In this document: positions 33,734 through 42,013 of the stretch, piece after piece | Position numbering within the stretch: the first letter of the stretch is position 1 | Layout of the letters: the number at the start of each line of letters is the position of its first letter | Source of the DNA: Sphingopyxis sp. LC363 | GTDB lineage: Bacteria > Pseudomonadota > Alphaproteobacteria > Sphingomonadales > Sphingomonadaceae | Reading direction: 5' to 3' | DNA: 64,000 nt | Assembly (NCBI RefSeq): GCF_000756385.1 | Contig: NZ_JNFC01000008.1 | Location: forward strand, 20,244-84,243 | Position numbers and translations under genes: made by a program | Notes under the pieces: model-generated | What the model was told of the DNA's origin: nothing | Database searches by the model: none | The model's input: only the letters and a program-made list of their open reading frames with translations

Positions 33734-34162
33734 TCAGATCAGCGCCTCGATCAGCCCGATCAGCGGCGCGTCGGCGGGCGGCATGTCGAGGCCGTGCAGC
33801 TCGACCGGGCGCACCCAGCGGAGCGCGCTCGCATGCTGCGCGATCGGCGTTCCGCGCCATTTGCGGCAGACGTAAAGCAAAAGCAGCAGATGCCTTTCAC
33901 CAAGCATGTCACTCGCAAAGCAGGCGGGCGCAAGGCAGGCATGGTCGACGTCGATCGCCAGCTCCTCGGCGAGCTCGCGAATCAGCGCCTGCTCTGGGGT
34001 TTCGCCGGGCTCGAGCTTGCCGCCCGGAAATTCCCACAATCCAGCCATCGCCAGCCCTTCGGGACGCTGTTGGACGAGCAGCCTCCCATCGCGGTCAACC
34101 AGCGCCGCAGCAACGACGACAAGCGATGTTTTTGGCGGTTTTCCGGGGATAAGCGCGGACAA
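33734..34162 (-). CDS. mutT: NUDIX hydrolase, 8-oxo-dGTPase (MutT)
   Basis: A 142-residue protein with a perfect Nudix box, GX5EX7REUXEEXGU (GGKLEPGETPEQALIRELAE, then EL), preceded by AMAGLWEFPG, the MutT-type substrate region. It removes oxidised dGTP from the nucleotide pool. The start is a TTG with AGGAAGG seven bases upstream, an unusual but well-supported initiation site. Confidence 0.92.
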   Translation of the reverse strand: MSALIPGKPPKTSLVVVAAALVDRDGRLLVQQRPEGLAMAGLWEFPGGKLEPGETPEQALIRELAEELAIDVDHACLAPACFASDMLGERHLLLLLYVCRKWRGTPIAQHASALRWVRPVELHGLDMPPADAPLIGLIEALI

Positions 34163-34227
34163 ATTGTTAACCTTCCTGTGCGAATGCTGGAACCCTCGGG
34201 AACTATATTTCAGTCAGGGGTGGAACA

Positions 34228-34398
34228 ATGCGAAACTTTTACAGGCTGATGCGGTCGACCAGGGCCGCCACGGCCGTCGAATATGGGCTGATCCTGGCCC
34301 TTGTCTTTCTGGCGGCTGTCGTCGCTGTCAGCAACGTAGCCAACTCCACCGGCAATATGTGGGGCGAGGTTTCGAACGCCGCAGACGCGAATATGTAG
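34228..34398 (+). CDS. Flp/Fap-type pilin-like small protein 1
   Basis: A 56-residue protein: short basic N-terminus (MRNFYRLMRSTR), then ATAVEYGLILALVFLAAV, the Glu-Tyr plus hydrophobic helix of Flp pilins of the Tad system. The residue before ATAVEY is Ala, whereas the classic prepilin site has Gly. No tad/cpa genes are in the window, so assembly machinery must be elsewhere. A second pilin follows 145 bp downstream. Confidence 0.82.
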   Translation: MRNFYRLMRSTRAATAVEYGLILALVFLAAVVAVSNVANSTGNMWGEVSNAADANM

Positions 34399-34543
34399 CG
34401 GCAGCGACTGTCCCCTTTCGGGGCTATTTCTGGCCCGCTCACGGCCCGGCCACATTAAGATTTTCAAAACCTATTCGCCCTAAACCGCAGATGTTGACCC
34501 AGACCAGACCGTCAACAGGGTAAGTGAAATCAGGAGACCAGTC

Positions 34544-34705
34544 ATGAAGTTCATCAAGAAGTTCGTCCGCGACACCAAAGCCGCCACCGCCATCGAATAT
34601 GGCCTGATCGCGGCCCTCATCGCCGTCGCCGGCATCTCGGCCATGGGCCTCGTCGGCAACAGCGTCAGCAACACCTTCAACTCGGTTGCGTCGAACCTCG
34701 ACTAA
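34544..34705 (+). CDS. Flp family type IVb pilin 2
   Basis: A 53-residue pilin: MKFIKKFVRDTKA, then ATAIEYGLIAALIAVAGISAM, ending in SNTFNSVASNLD. It is the most typical Flp sequence of the two and would polymerise into Tad adhesion pili after cleavage by a CpaA-type prepilin peptidase. AGGAGA lies upstream. A strong terminator follows. Confidence 0.9.
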   Translation: MKFIKKFVRDTKAATAIEYGLIAALIAVAGISAMGLVGNSVSNTFNSVASNLD

Positions 34706-34750
34706 TCGCGTTGGTTTGCGCGGCTTCGGGCGCGCGAACAAGATCGGAAA

Positions 34751-34779
34751 GGGCGGTGGGTCATCCCACCGCCCTTTTT
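34751..34779 (+). terminator. Rho-independent terminator after the pilin gene
   Basis: Perfect 10-bp stem GGGCGGTGGG / CCCACCGCCC with a TCAT loop and a following T5 run, 46 bp after the pilin stop. Confidence 0.9.
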
Positions 34780-34792
34780 CGCGCCTTCGGAC

Positions 34793-36292
34793 CTATCGGT
34801 TCGCGTAGACCACGACCTTTACCTTCTGCCCCGGCGTCAGCCGGCTCGATGCGGTCAAGCGGTTGAGCACCTGAAACCGTTCGGTCTGGTAATTGCTGTA
34901 TGCCATCCGCCGCGCCAGATTGGCGACCGTGTCGCCGCGGCCGACGGTGACGACGTCGACCCGCCGCGGCCGGATCGCCGCCGCCTCGGCGGTGCTCAGC
35001 CGCCGCACGCTGGTGAACATCGGATTGAAGACGCTGCCCCGGCCCGCCTGTGTCAGCGCGACGAAGTGGAACGCCTGCCCACGCGAAAATTCATAGGCGA
35101 AGACGGTGACGTCGACCTGTCCCGACTGGCTGTTCACACGCGCGGTCGAGTAGGACGCCGGAATGCCGTTCACGGTCGTGCGCTGGATCGCGCTCGGGCT
35201 GATCGACGCATTGCCGGCAACCGCCCGGAAAGCCGCCGAGATATAGGCGTTCATGTCGCCATTATAGGGGCCGGTCGAAAATTGCGCCTGCCCGCCGTTG
35301 CCGCTGATCGACACCGCATCGGTTCCGTTCTGCATCCCGTAGCCGTTCGGCACGGTGAACCGAAGGCGAAGGTCGGGGTGCAGGAAATCGCGTCCCTCGA
35401 CGACCCCCTGCGCCGGATCGTCGCCATAGAGCACGCCGTCGACCGATGCGAGAAATGCGTCGGCATTGCGATTTCCGCCCCGGCCGCCGACGCGGCTGGC
35501 GAGCGTCTGTGCGTTGCGGACGCGCGACGCCGGGTCGGGGTGCGTGCTCGCCCATTCGGGCAGCGATCGCGCATCGCCGCCCGACAGGCGCGCGTCGAGG
35601 TTCGTCTGGTTGGCGAGGCTCGCGAGCATCGTCGACAGCGCGAGCGGATCATAGCCCGCGCTGCTGAGATATTGGACGCCGAGCTGGTCGGCCTGCAATT
35701 CCTGGCTGCGCGAAAAGCCCAGCGTCGCAAGCTGCGCGACGCGCATCGAATTATTCTGGAGCAGCCCGCCGAGACCGCCGAGCAGCCCGCCATTATCGCC
35801 GATCGCACCGCCGAGCACCGCGCCGAGGACGCCGAGGATCGTGTTGCGCGTCGCCGCCGACTGCCGCTTCTTGCTGTGCTGCGCGGCGACATGGCCGACC
35901 TCGTGTCCGAGCACGCCGGCCAGTTCGGCCTCGTCGTTCATCAGCGCCATCAGCTGGCGCGTGACATAGACATAGCCGCCGGGGATCGCGAAGGCGTTGT
36001 TTACCGGCGAATTGAGCAGGGTGACGGTGAAATCGCTGGGCGAGCGCGACAGGCCCGATTGCACCGCGATATTCTGCCCGACGCGGTTCACATAGGCCGC
36101 TTGCGGCCCCTTATATGCACCGCCGAATTCCTGGAGCAGTTGCGGATGCGCCTCGTCGCCCTGCTTGCGCTCGGCGGGCGAGATATTGGTCTGGGTCTTG
36201 ATCGCCTTCAGCTGCGCATCCGCCGCGCCAGTAAAGGCGATGCCGCCCATCGCCAGCGCCGCCGCAAATGTCCTTCCCGTCTTCCAGCTCAT
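34793..36292 (-). CDS. Exported M48 metalloprotease with C-terminal LysM-like domain
   Basis: A 499-residue protein with a signal peptide (cleavage near ADAQ, residue 27), an M48 zinc-protease domain with HEVGH at residues 130-134 and the third ligand region ELQADQLGVQYLSSAGYDP, and a C-terminal GRGDTVANLARRM ... LTPGQKVKVVVY unit resembling LysM. M48 proteases of this BepA/YggG type degrade misassembled outer-membrane proteins in the periplasm; the LysM part would tether it to peptidoglycan. Start at 36292 has GGGAGG seven bases upstream. Confidence 0.9.
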   Translation of the reverse strand: MSWKTGRTFAAALAMGGIAFTGAADAQLKAIKTQTNISPAERKQGDEAHPQLLQEFGGAYKGPQAAYVNRVGQNIAVQSGLSRSPSDFTVTLLNSPVNNAFAIPGGYVYVTRQLMALMNDEAELAGVLGHEVGHVAAQHSKKRQSAATRNTILGVLGAVLGGAIGDNGGLLGGLGGLLQNNSMRVAQLATLGFSRSQELQADQLGVQYLSSAGYDPLALSTMLASLANQTNLDARLSGGDARSLPEWASTHPDPASRVRNAQTLASRVGGRGGNRNADAFLASVDGVLYGDDPAQGVVEGRDFLHPDLRLRFTVPNGYGMQNGTDAVSISGNGGQAQFSTGPYNGDMNAYISAAFRAVAGNASISPSAIQRTTVNGIPASYSTARVNSQSGQVDVTVFAYEFSRGQAFHFVALTQAGRGSVFNPMFTSVRRLSTAEAAAIRPRRVDVVTVGRGDTVANLARRMAYSNYQTERFQVLNRLTASSRLTPGQKVKVVVYANR

Positions 36293-36431
36293 CGCAATGC
36301 CTCCCATTTTCTCTCTTGCCGAGGGATATCCACCCTGCGCGGCAAGGCAAGCCGCGCTACCCTTCGCAGCTCGTCGGTTTCCTGAAAATGGGAACGCCAT
36401 GACCCGCGATCGGGTTCCGGCAGGGATCCGC

Positions 36432-37379
36432 CTAAGCGCGCCCCATCGCGAGGAATTTTTCCTCGCGCGCGGCCAGCAGCGTGCCCTGCGGCAGCCCCGC
36501 CAGCGCGCCCAGTTCCTGCTCGATCGCATCGCCCAGCGACGCGATCGCGACTTCGGGCGCACGGTGCGCGCCGCCGACGGGTTCGGGAACGATCCGGTCG
36601 ATGACCTTGAGGCCGAGCAGGTCCTGCGCCGACATTTTCATCGCCGCGGCGGCGTCCGCCGCCTTGTCCGACGTGCGCCACAGGATCGAGGCGCAGCCTT
36701 CGGGCGAGATCACCGAATAGACCGCGTGCTCGAACATCAGCACGCGGTTGGCGGCCGCCAGGGCTATCGCCCCGCCCGATCCGCCCTCGCCGACCACCGC
36801 CGCGACCATCGGAACGCCAAGCGCGAGGCATTGCTCGGTCGAACGTGCGATCGCCTCGGCCTGCCCGCGTTCCTCGGCCTGGATGCCGGGAAAAGCGCCC
36901 GAGGTATCGACGAGCGTCACCACCGGCAGGCCGAAACGGTCGGCGAGCTGCATCAGGCGGATTGCCTTGCGATAGCCCTCGGGCTTCGCCATGCCGAAAT
37001 TATGCTTCATGCGCGACGGGATGTCGTCGCCCTTTTCATGGCCGATCACCATCACCCGGCGGCCGCGAAAGCGCGCGAGTCCGCCGAGGATCGCTTGATC
37101 GTCGCCGAAATTGCGGTCGCCCGCCAGCGGCATCCAGTCGTCGAACAGCCCCGCGACATAATGTTTGAAATGCGGGCGGTCGGGATGACGCGCGACCTGC
37201 GTCTTTTGCCACGGCGTCAATTTGGAATAGATTTCGCGCAGCAGTTTCGAGGACTTGTCCTCCAGCCGTGCGATGTCGTTGTCGATGTTGAGCGACGGAT
37301 CATCGCCCATTTCGCGCAGCTCGGCAATCTGCCGATCGAGCGCGGCGACCTGTTTTTCGAAGTCCAGAAAGGCTGTCAT
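36432..37379 (-). CDS. accA: Acetyl-CoA carboxylase carboxyltransferase subunit alpha
   Basis: A 315-residue protein matching AccA along its length: N-terminal FLDFEKQVAALDRQIAEL, then PHFKHYVAGLFDDW, GDDQAILGGLARF, GMAKPEGYRKA, FPGIQAEERGQAEAIA, GEGGSGGAIALAAANRVLMFE and SVISPEGCASILW. With AccD it transfers the carboxyl group from biotin to acetyl-CoA to start fatty-acid synthesis. It lies 10 bp downstream of xerD on the same strand; xerD-accA adjacency is common in sphingomonads. Confidence 0.97.
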   Translation of the reverse strand: MTAFLDFEKQVAALDRQIAELREMGDDPSLNIDNDIARLEDKSSKLLREIYSKLTPWQKTQVARHPDRPHFKHYVAGLFDDWMPLAGDRNFGDDQAILGGLARFRGRRVMVIGHEKGDDIPSRMKHNFGMAKPEGYRKAIRLMQLADRFGLPVVTLVDTSGAFPGIQAEERGQAEAIARSTEQCLALGVPMVAAVVGEGGSGGAIALAAANRVLMFEHAVYSVISPEGCASILWRTSDKAADAAAAMKMSAQDLLGLKVIDRIVPEPVGGAHRAPEVAIASLGDAIEQELGALAGLPQGTLLAAREEKFLAMGRA

Positions 37380-37388
37380 GCGGAGTCG

Positions 37389-38300
37389 CTAGGACGAAGG
37401 CTCCGCTAGGTCAACGCCATCCATGCGGGCGAGCGGGTGGCGCTTGTTGACGAGCTCGACGAGGCGGCGGCTATCGACATGCGTGTAAATTTCGGTCGTC
37501 GCGATATCGGCGTGGCCGAGCATCAATTGCAACGCGCGCAGATCAGCGCCGCCCTCCAGCAAATGGGTGGCAAAGGCGTGGCGCAGCACATGCGGGCTGA
37601 TCGCGGTCGGGTCGATCCCCGCGCGTGCGGCGAGTTCGCGCAGCATCTGGAACAGCCGCACGCGCGAGACATGCGCCTTGCCCGACGGAAAGAGCCAGGG
37701 CGATCCGTCGGTCAGCAAGGGCAGCCAGCGATCGAATGCCGCGCGCGCGCGCTCGGACAGGGGCACCAGCCGTTCCTTGTCGCCCTTGCCGCGGATGATC
37801 AGATATTCGCGCTCGCCCGCCACGGCCCGGCGCGGGAGCGATACGAGCTCGCTCGCGCGGAGCCCCGACCCATAGAGGAGTTCGAGCAGCAGCAGCATCC
37901 GCACCTTGCTCGCGGGCGGGGCTTCTCCCGCTGCCTCCTCCTCCGCTCGCTCGAACAGCCGTTCGACATCGGCGTGCGTCATGATGCGCGGCAACGGCCG
38001 CCGCGTTGAAGGGCGCGCGATATCGAGCACAGGGTTATCCGCCCGCTCGCCCTCGTCGAGCAGGAACGCGAAGAACTGCCGCAGCGCCGACAATTTGCGC
38101 GCCGCGCTGCTCGCCGCAAGCGGCTGATAATCCGCCATCAATTTGCGTAAGGCCGCAGCATCGGCGTCGCCGAGCGGGCCTTTGATCCACTCTGCCGCCT
38201 GTTCGAGGTCACGGCGATAGGCCGCCAGCGTGTTGCGCGACGCCCCGCGCTCGGCTGCCATCATTTCCAGAAAGCGGCCGATTAAAGCGGCGTCAGACAT
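37389..38300 (-). CDS. xerD: Tyrosine recombinase XerD
   Basis: A 303-residue site-specific recombinase. The N-terminal SAM-like domain (MSDAALIGRFLEMMAAERGAS) is followed by the catalytic domain with all active residues: Arg in YGSGLRASELVSL, Lys in GKGDKERLVP, HxxR in HVLRHAFATHLLEGG, and His/Tyr in LGHADIATTEIYTHV. It resolves chromosome dimers at dif with XerC. No mobile element surrounds it, supporting the housekeeping role. Start 38300 is chosen by family length; ATG at 38324 would add eight residues. Confidence 0.92.
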   Translation of the reverse strand: MSDAALIGRFLEMMAAERGASRNTLAAYRRDLEQAAEWIKGPLGDADAAALRKLMADYQPLAASSAARKLSALRQFFAFLLDEGERADNPVLDIARPSTRRPLPRIMTHADVERLFERAEEEAAGEAPPASKVRMLLLLELLYGSGLRASELVSLPRRAVAGEREYLIIRGKGDKERLVPLSERARAAFDRWLPLLTDGSPWLFPSGKAHVSRVRLFQMLRELAARAGIDPTAISPHVLRHAFATHLLEGGADLRALQLMLGHADIATTEIYTHVDSRRLVELVNKRHPLARMDGVDLAEPSS

Positions 38301-38338
38301 TGACGAAAGCGGCGCCAGCCGCATCCTTCAAAAGAAAC

Positions 38339-40147
38339 TCAGACACGCACCACTGCTTCGGCGGCGATCATGCGCGCTTCGGCGTCGAGGCCCACCTCGC
38401 GCAGCGCGCGGACGATATAATAGAGATGATAGGGCGGCACTTTCGACCATTCGCCCTGCATACCTGTCGCCGCGAGCAGCGCCACCATGCCCGGCTCGCG
38501 CCGCGCGGCTGCCGTCATGATCGCGCGCGACCAGCGCGTTTGCCGGCCCAGGTCGACCTCCAGGTCGTCCGCCGCCGAAGCCGCCGCATCGGCATCGAGC
38601 CGCCCGAGACCGGCAAGTCCCGCGAGCAGGAATTTCGAGCGCAGGGTGTCGGCGCTGTCGTCATCGTCCGAAAACCGCTCGACCGCGCCCGCACTCATGC
38701 CGCTGAGCGCGCGCGGCGATCCGACCGCGAGCACGCCCCACGCGCGGCTGCCCACCGACACGGTCGGAACCCAGGCGAGCGCATTCGCGTCATAACCGCC
38801 CGCGAGCATCGATCCCAGAAGCTGCCACGGATCGCCGCCTGTTTCGGTGCTGGGCGAAAGCGCGGCCGCCGCGCGTGCGGTTGCGACCATCGCGGCATAG
38901 CTTTGCGACGCGCTGCCGCCCGCGCCCCACAGCTGCTCCATCGCGGCGTAGCGCTCGGCGCCGGTCGCGAGGCGAAAGGCACCGCGAAGCTGATCGGTCT
39001 GCGCCGCGAGGGCTTCGGCGGGCTCTTCCTCGCTCGCTGCGGCGCTGAGCAGCGACACATAGGCCTCGCTCGACAGCACGCCCCGCGCGGCCGCCTCAGG
39101 CGCCGCGGCCACTCGGTTCGCCATGTCCGTCATCGGCGCGAGAACCGTCCAGCCCTTCATATAATAAGGTGCCGAGGTCCTGAGCGCCTCGGGAACCTCG
39201 ATCGCGGTCGCGGTCGCCATGCCGAAACGCCAGCTCGTCAGCCGGTCGATGTTGTCCCATTCGATCGTGGTCGAACGCCGCCCCGCACCGGTCGCGCCGA
39301 GCACGCGTTCGGCGAGCAATATGTCGAAGTTCGAAATCTTCCCGCGCGATCGCACGCGGCTGACGGCCCAGCCCGCCGGCCCGGCCTCGCCCGACAGGCC
39401 TGCGCAGATCGCGGCCGCAAGACGCCACGCCTGCTCGTCGCCATGCGCAAGCCCCGCCGGCACATAGGGGCACATACCCGCAGGATCGGCGTTGGCGAGA
39501 TAGACCTGCTGCGCCGCGGCGACGAGACGCGGGCTTGCCCGGTCGTAGTCGACCGACTGGACGATCCGCCGCGCGGTGATCGATTCGCCCATGCGAAGCA
39601 GCAGCGACACGCGCTCGGCCGCGAGGTCCGCGCCGTTGATGGTATCGGGTGTATCGATCGCCGACGCGAGCGCGCGGCGAAGCAATATCTGGCCCCAGCG
39701 CGATGCGAACTGGCCGCTCGTCTTGCGCATGATCGCCGCGGCATATTGCCCGCGAACCCCGAACGCATCGGGGGCGAGCCCGCCGGTTTCGGGGGTGAGC
39801 GGCCCGATGCGGGTGAGCAGGCGGCGCGCGCCGGGCGGCAGGTCATATTTCAGCCCGCCCGATTCGACCTCTTCCTCGTCCTCTTCATCTGCTGCGCCGA
39901 CCGTGGTGGTATCGAGCGTCGGCGCAACCGGCGGCGGCGCGGCGCCGTTCGCCGACGGCGAACCGGGTGCAGTGGTCGGGGTGGGTGATGGAGACGGCGT
40001 CGGTGACGATTTCGGAGCGGGGGTCTCGGCGGGAGCGCCGAACCCTTCGGGCAACAGCGATTCCTGCGCGATCGCGGGCAGCACCAATATCGCGGCGAGC
40101 GCGGTGGCCGACAGGCCCAACGTCAACGACAGCGTGTTTTTTTTCAT
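38339..40147 (-). CDS. Large exported protein of unknown function
   Basis: A 602-residue protein with a signal peptide (cleavage near AIAQ, residue 28), then a Pro/Ser/Thr-rich stretch (SSPTPSPSPTPTTAP), an acidic segment (EEDEEEVESGG) and about 500 residues with many short alpha-helical, Ala/Leu-rich units that could be TPR-like. No enzyme motif is visible. It is last on the minus strand before the xerD-accA pair and divergent from aroK across a 187-bp gap. The extended low-complexity linker would let it reach across the periplasm. Function not recognised. Confidence 0.8.
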   Translation of the reverse strand: MKKNTLSLTLGLSATALAAILVLPAIAQESLLPEGFGAPAETPAPKSSPTPSPSPTPTTAPGSPSANGAAPPPVAPTLDTTTVGAADEEDEEEVESGGLKYDLPPGARRLLTRIGPLTPETGGLAPDAFGVRGQYAAAIMRKTSGQFASRWGQILLRRALASAIDTPDTINGADLAAERVSLLLRMGESITARRIVQSVDYDRASPRLVAAAQQVYLANADPAGMCPYVPAGLAHGDEQAWRLAAAICAGLSGEAGPAGWAVSRVRSRGKISNFDILLAERVLGATGAGRRSTTIEWDNIDRLTSWRFGMATATAIEVPEALRTSAPYYMKGWTVLAPMTDMANRVAAAPEAAARGVLSSEAYVSLLSAAASEEEPAEALAAQTDQLRGAFRLATGAERYAAMEQLWGAGGSASQSYAAMVATARAAAALSPSTETGGDPWQLLGSMLAGGYDANALAWVPTVSVGSRAWGVLAVGSPRALSGMSAGAVERFSDDDDSADTLRSKFLLAGLAGLGRLDADAAASAADDLEVDLGRQTRWSRAIMTAAARREPGMVALLAATGMQGEWSKVPPYHLYYIVRALREVGLDAEARMIAAEAVVRV

Positions 40148-40334
40148 CGCGTCGCGCCTTCGGCAAACTTGTCGATCACATTCACCTCAATCATTCCGGC
40201 CCGATCGGTCATGACGCCGCAACCCAGCCTTTTCCCGATCTGCCCGGCACGCGCAATATCCCATGCCCGCCGTTCGTCCCATATCGCGCAAAACCATTGT
40301 TCCGCGCCGAACGGGCGGTATAGCCGCGCGCACC

Positions 40335-40913
40335 ATGTCGCGAAACCCGAAAAGCCCGGCCGCTGCCATCCCCGCGTCGATCCGCGACCGGTCGATCGTG
40401 CTCGTCGGGCTGATGGGGTCGGGAAAGTCGACGATCGGCCGCCGCCTCGCGCAGCGGCTGGGCATGCGCTTCGCCGACGCCGACGACGAGATCGAACGCG
40501 CCGCCGGCATGACGATTTCCGACATTTTTTCGCGCTTCGGCGAGGCGCATTTCCGCGACGGCGAGCGCCGCGTGATCGCGCGCCTGCTGGCCGGGAAGCC
40601 GATGGTGCTCGCGACCGGCGGCGGAGCCTTCGTCAACGGCGAGACGCGCACGCTGATCCTGAAGGATAGCCTCTGCATCTGGCTCGACGCCGACATTCCG
40701 ACGCTCGTCGAACGCGTCGGCCGCCGCAGCCACCGTCCGCTGTTGAAGGACCGCGATCCCGGCGAAGTGCTGCGCGAACTCGCGGCGGTCCGCAATCCCA
40801 TTTACGCCGAGGCGCATCTGCGCGTCAGTTCGGCAAGCACGCCGCACGACCACACGGTGCGCGCGATCCTGGAGGCCCTGTCAAAGGGGGGAGATCCGCA
40901 ATGGAAAAGCTAA
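40335..40913 (+). CDS. aroK: Shikimate kinase
   Basis: A 192-residue kinase phosphorylating shikimate in aromatic amino-acid synthesis. The P-loop is GLMGSGKSTIGRRLA; DADDEIERAAGMTISDIF holds the shikimate-binding Asp; RDGERR and ATGGGAFV follow; and RPLLKDRDP is the lid. ATG at 40335 gives normal family length; an upstream in-frame ATG at 40263 adds 24 low-quality residues. Its 3' end overlaps aroB by 13 bp, forming the conserved aroKB pair. Confidence 0.96.
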   Translation: MSRNPKSPAAAIPASIRDRSIVLVGLMGSGKSTIGRRLAQRLGMRFADADDEIERAAGMTISDIFSRFGEAHFRDGERRVIARLLAGKPMVLATGGGAFVNGETRTLILKDSLCIWLDADIPTLVERVGRRSHRPLLKDRDPGEVLRELAAVRNPIYAEAHLRVSSASTPHDHTVRAILEALSKGGDPQWKS

Positions 40914-42007
40914 CCGTAGACCTCGGCAGCCGCAGCTATCCGATCCTGATCGGCGACGGGCTGATCCGCGAGATCGGCGCGCATGTCGCGCCGATCTTGA
41001 AGCGCCCGCGCACGATGATCGTCACCGACGCCCATGTCGCCGACCATTATCTGATCCCGCTCGGCACCTCGCTGGCGATGGAGAATATCTCCTTTTCCTC
41101 CTTCGTGCTCGATCCCGGCGAAAGCACGAAAAGCTGGGCCGGCCTCGCGCGGCTTACCGAATGGCTGATCGGCGAAGGCGTCGAACGCGGCGACCATGTC
41201 ATCGCGCTCGGTGGCGGCGTGATCGGCGATCTCGTCGGCTTCGCGTGCAGCATCGTCAAACGCGGCTGCCATTTCATCCAGGTACCGACCACCTTGCTCG
41301 CACAGGTCGACAGCAGCGTCGGCGGCAAGACCGCGATCAACGTGCCCGCGGGCAAGAATCTGATCGGCGCCTTCCATCAGCCGGCGATGGTCGTGATCGA
41401 CCCGACGACTCTCGAAACGCTGCGGCGCCGCGACCTCGGCGCGGGCTATGCCGAGGTCGTCAAATATGGCCTGATCGACGACGCGGATTTCTTCACCTGG
41501 TGCGAGGCGAACGGCGCGGCGTTGCTCGCGGGCGACAGTGCCGCCCGTCACAAGGCGATCGCGCATAGCGTTGCGGCAAAGGCGCGCATCGTCGCCGCCG
41601 ACGAGCGCGAGACGCAGGATATCCGCGCACTGCTCAACCTCGGCCACAGCTTTGGCCATGCGCTCGAGGCGGAGACGGGCTATTCGGACCGGCTGCTGCA
41701 CGGCGAAGCGGTCGCGGCGGGCATGGTCCTCGCGCACCAATTTTCGGCCGCGAACGGCCTTTGCCCGGCCGCGGATGCCGACCGCGTACGTGCGCACCTT
41801 GCGAGCGTCGACCTGCCCCACAGCTTGGCGAGCGCGGGCGTGAATACCGGCGGCGTCGAACTCGCCGCGCATATGGCGCACGACAAGAAGGTGCGCAGCG
41901 GCAAACTGCCGCTGATCCTCACCCGCGGTATCGGGCAAAGCTTCGTCACCGACGAATATGGTCTCGATAGGGTCGCGGCGTTCCTCGACGGACAGCGTGC
42001 CGCATAG
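40901..42007 (+). CDS. aroB: 3-dehydroquinate synthase
   Basis: A 368-residue NAD- and metal-dependent enzyme making 3-dehydroquinate from DAHP, the second step of the shikimate pathway. Visible are GGGVIGDLVGF (NAD site), PTTLLAQVDSSVGGKTAIN, KNLIGAFHQP, EVVKYGLI, LNLGHSFGHALE (metal His) and LLHGEAVAAGM (metal His). It overlaps aroK and is translated with it; the next gene is convergent, six bases away. Confidence 0.97.
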   Translation: MEKLTVDLGSRSYPILIGDGLIREIGAHVAPILKRPRTMIVTDAHVADHYLIPLGTSLAMENISFSSFVLDPGESTKSWAGLARLTEWLIGEGVERGDHVIALGGGVIGDLVGFACSIVKRGCHFIQVPTTLLAQVDSSVGGKTAINVPAGKNLIGAFHQPAMVVIDPTTLETLRRRDLGAGYAEVVKYGLIDDADFFTWCEANGAALLAGDSAARHKAIAHSVAAKARIVAADERETQDIRALLNLGHSFGHALEAETGYSDRLLHGEAVAAGMVLAHQFSAANGLCPAADADRVRAHLASVDLPHSLASAGVNTGGVELAAHMAHDKKVRSGKLPLILTRGIGQSFVTDEYGLDRVAAFLDGQRAA

Positions 42008-42013
42008 GAACGG

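Noticed and set aside
34409..34430. Hairpin CCCC-TTTC-GGGG after the first pilin gene
   Set aside because: Only four base pairs and no T-run; too weak to call a terminator.
37389..38300. Tyrosine recombinase as sign of an integrated element
   Set aside because: The protein is a standard XerD of full length beside accA, with no attachment sites, tRNA or phage genes around it.
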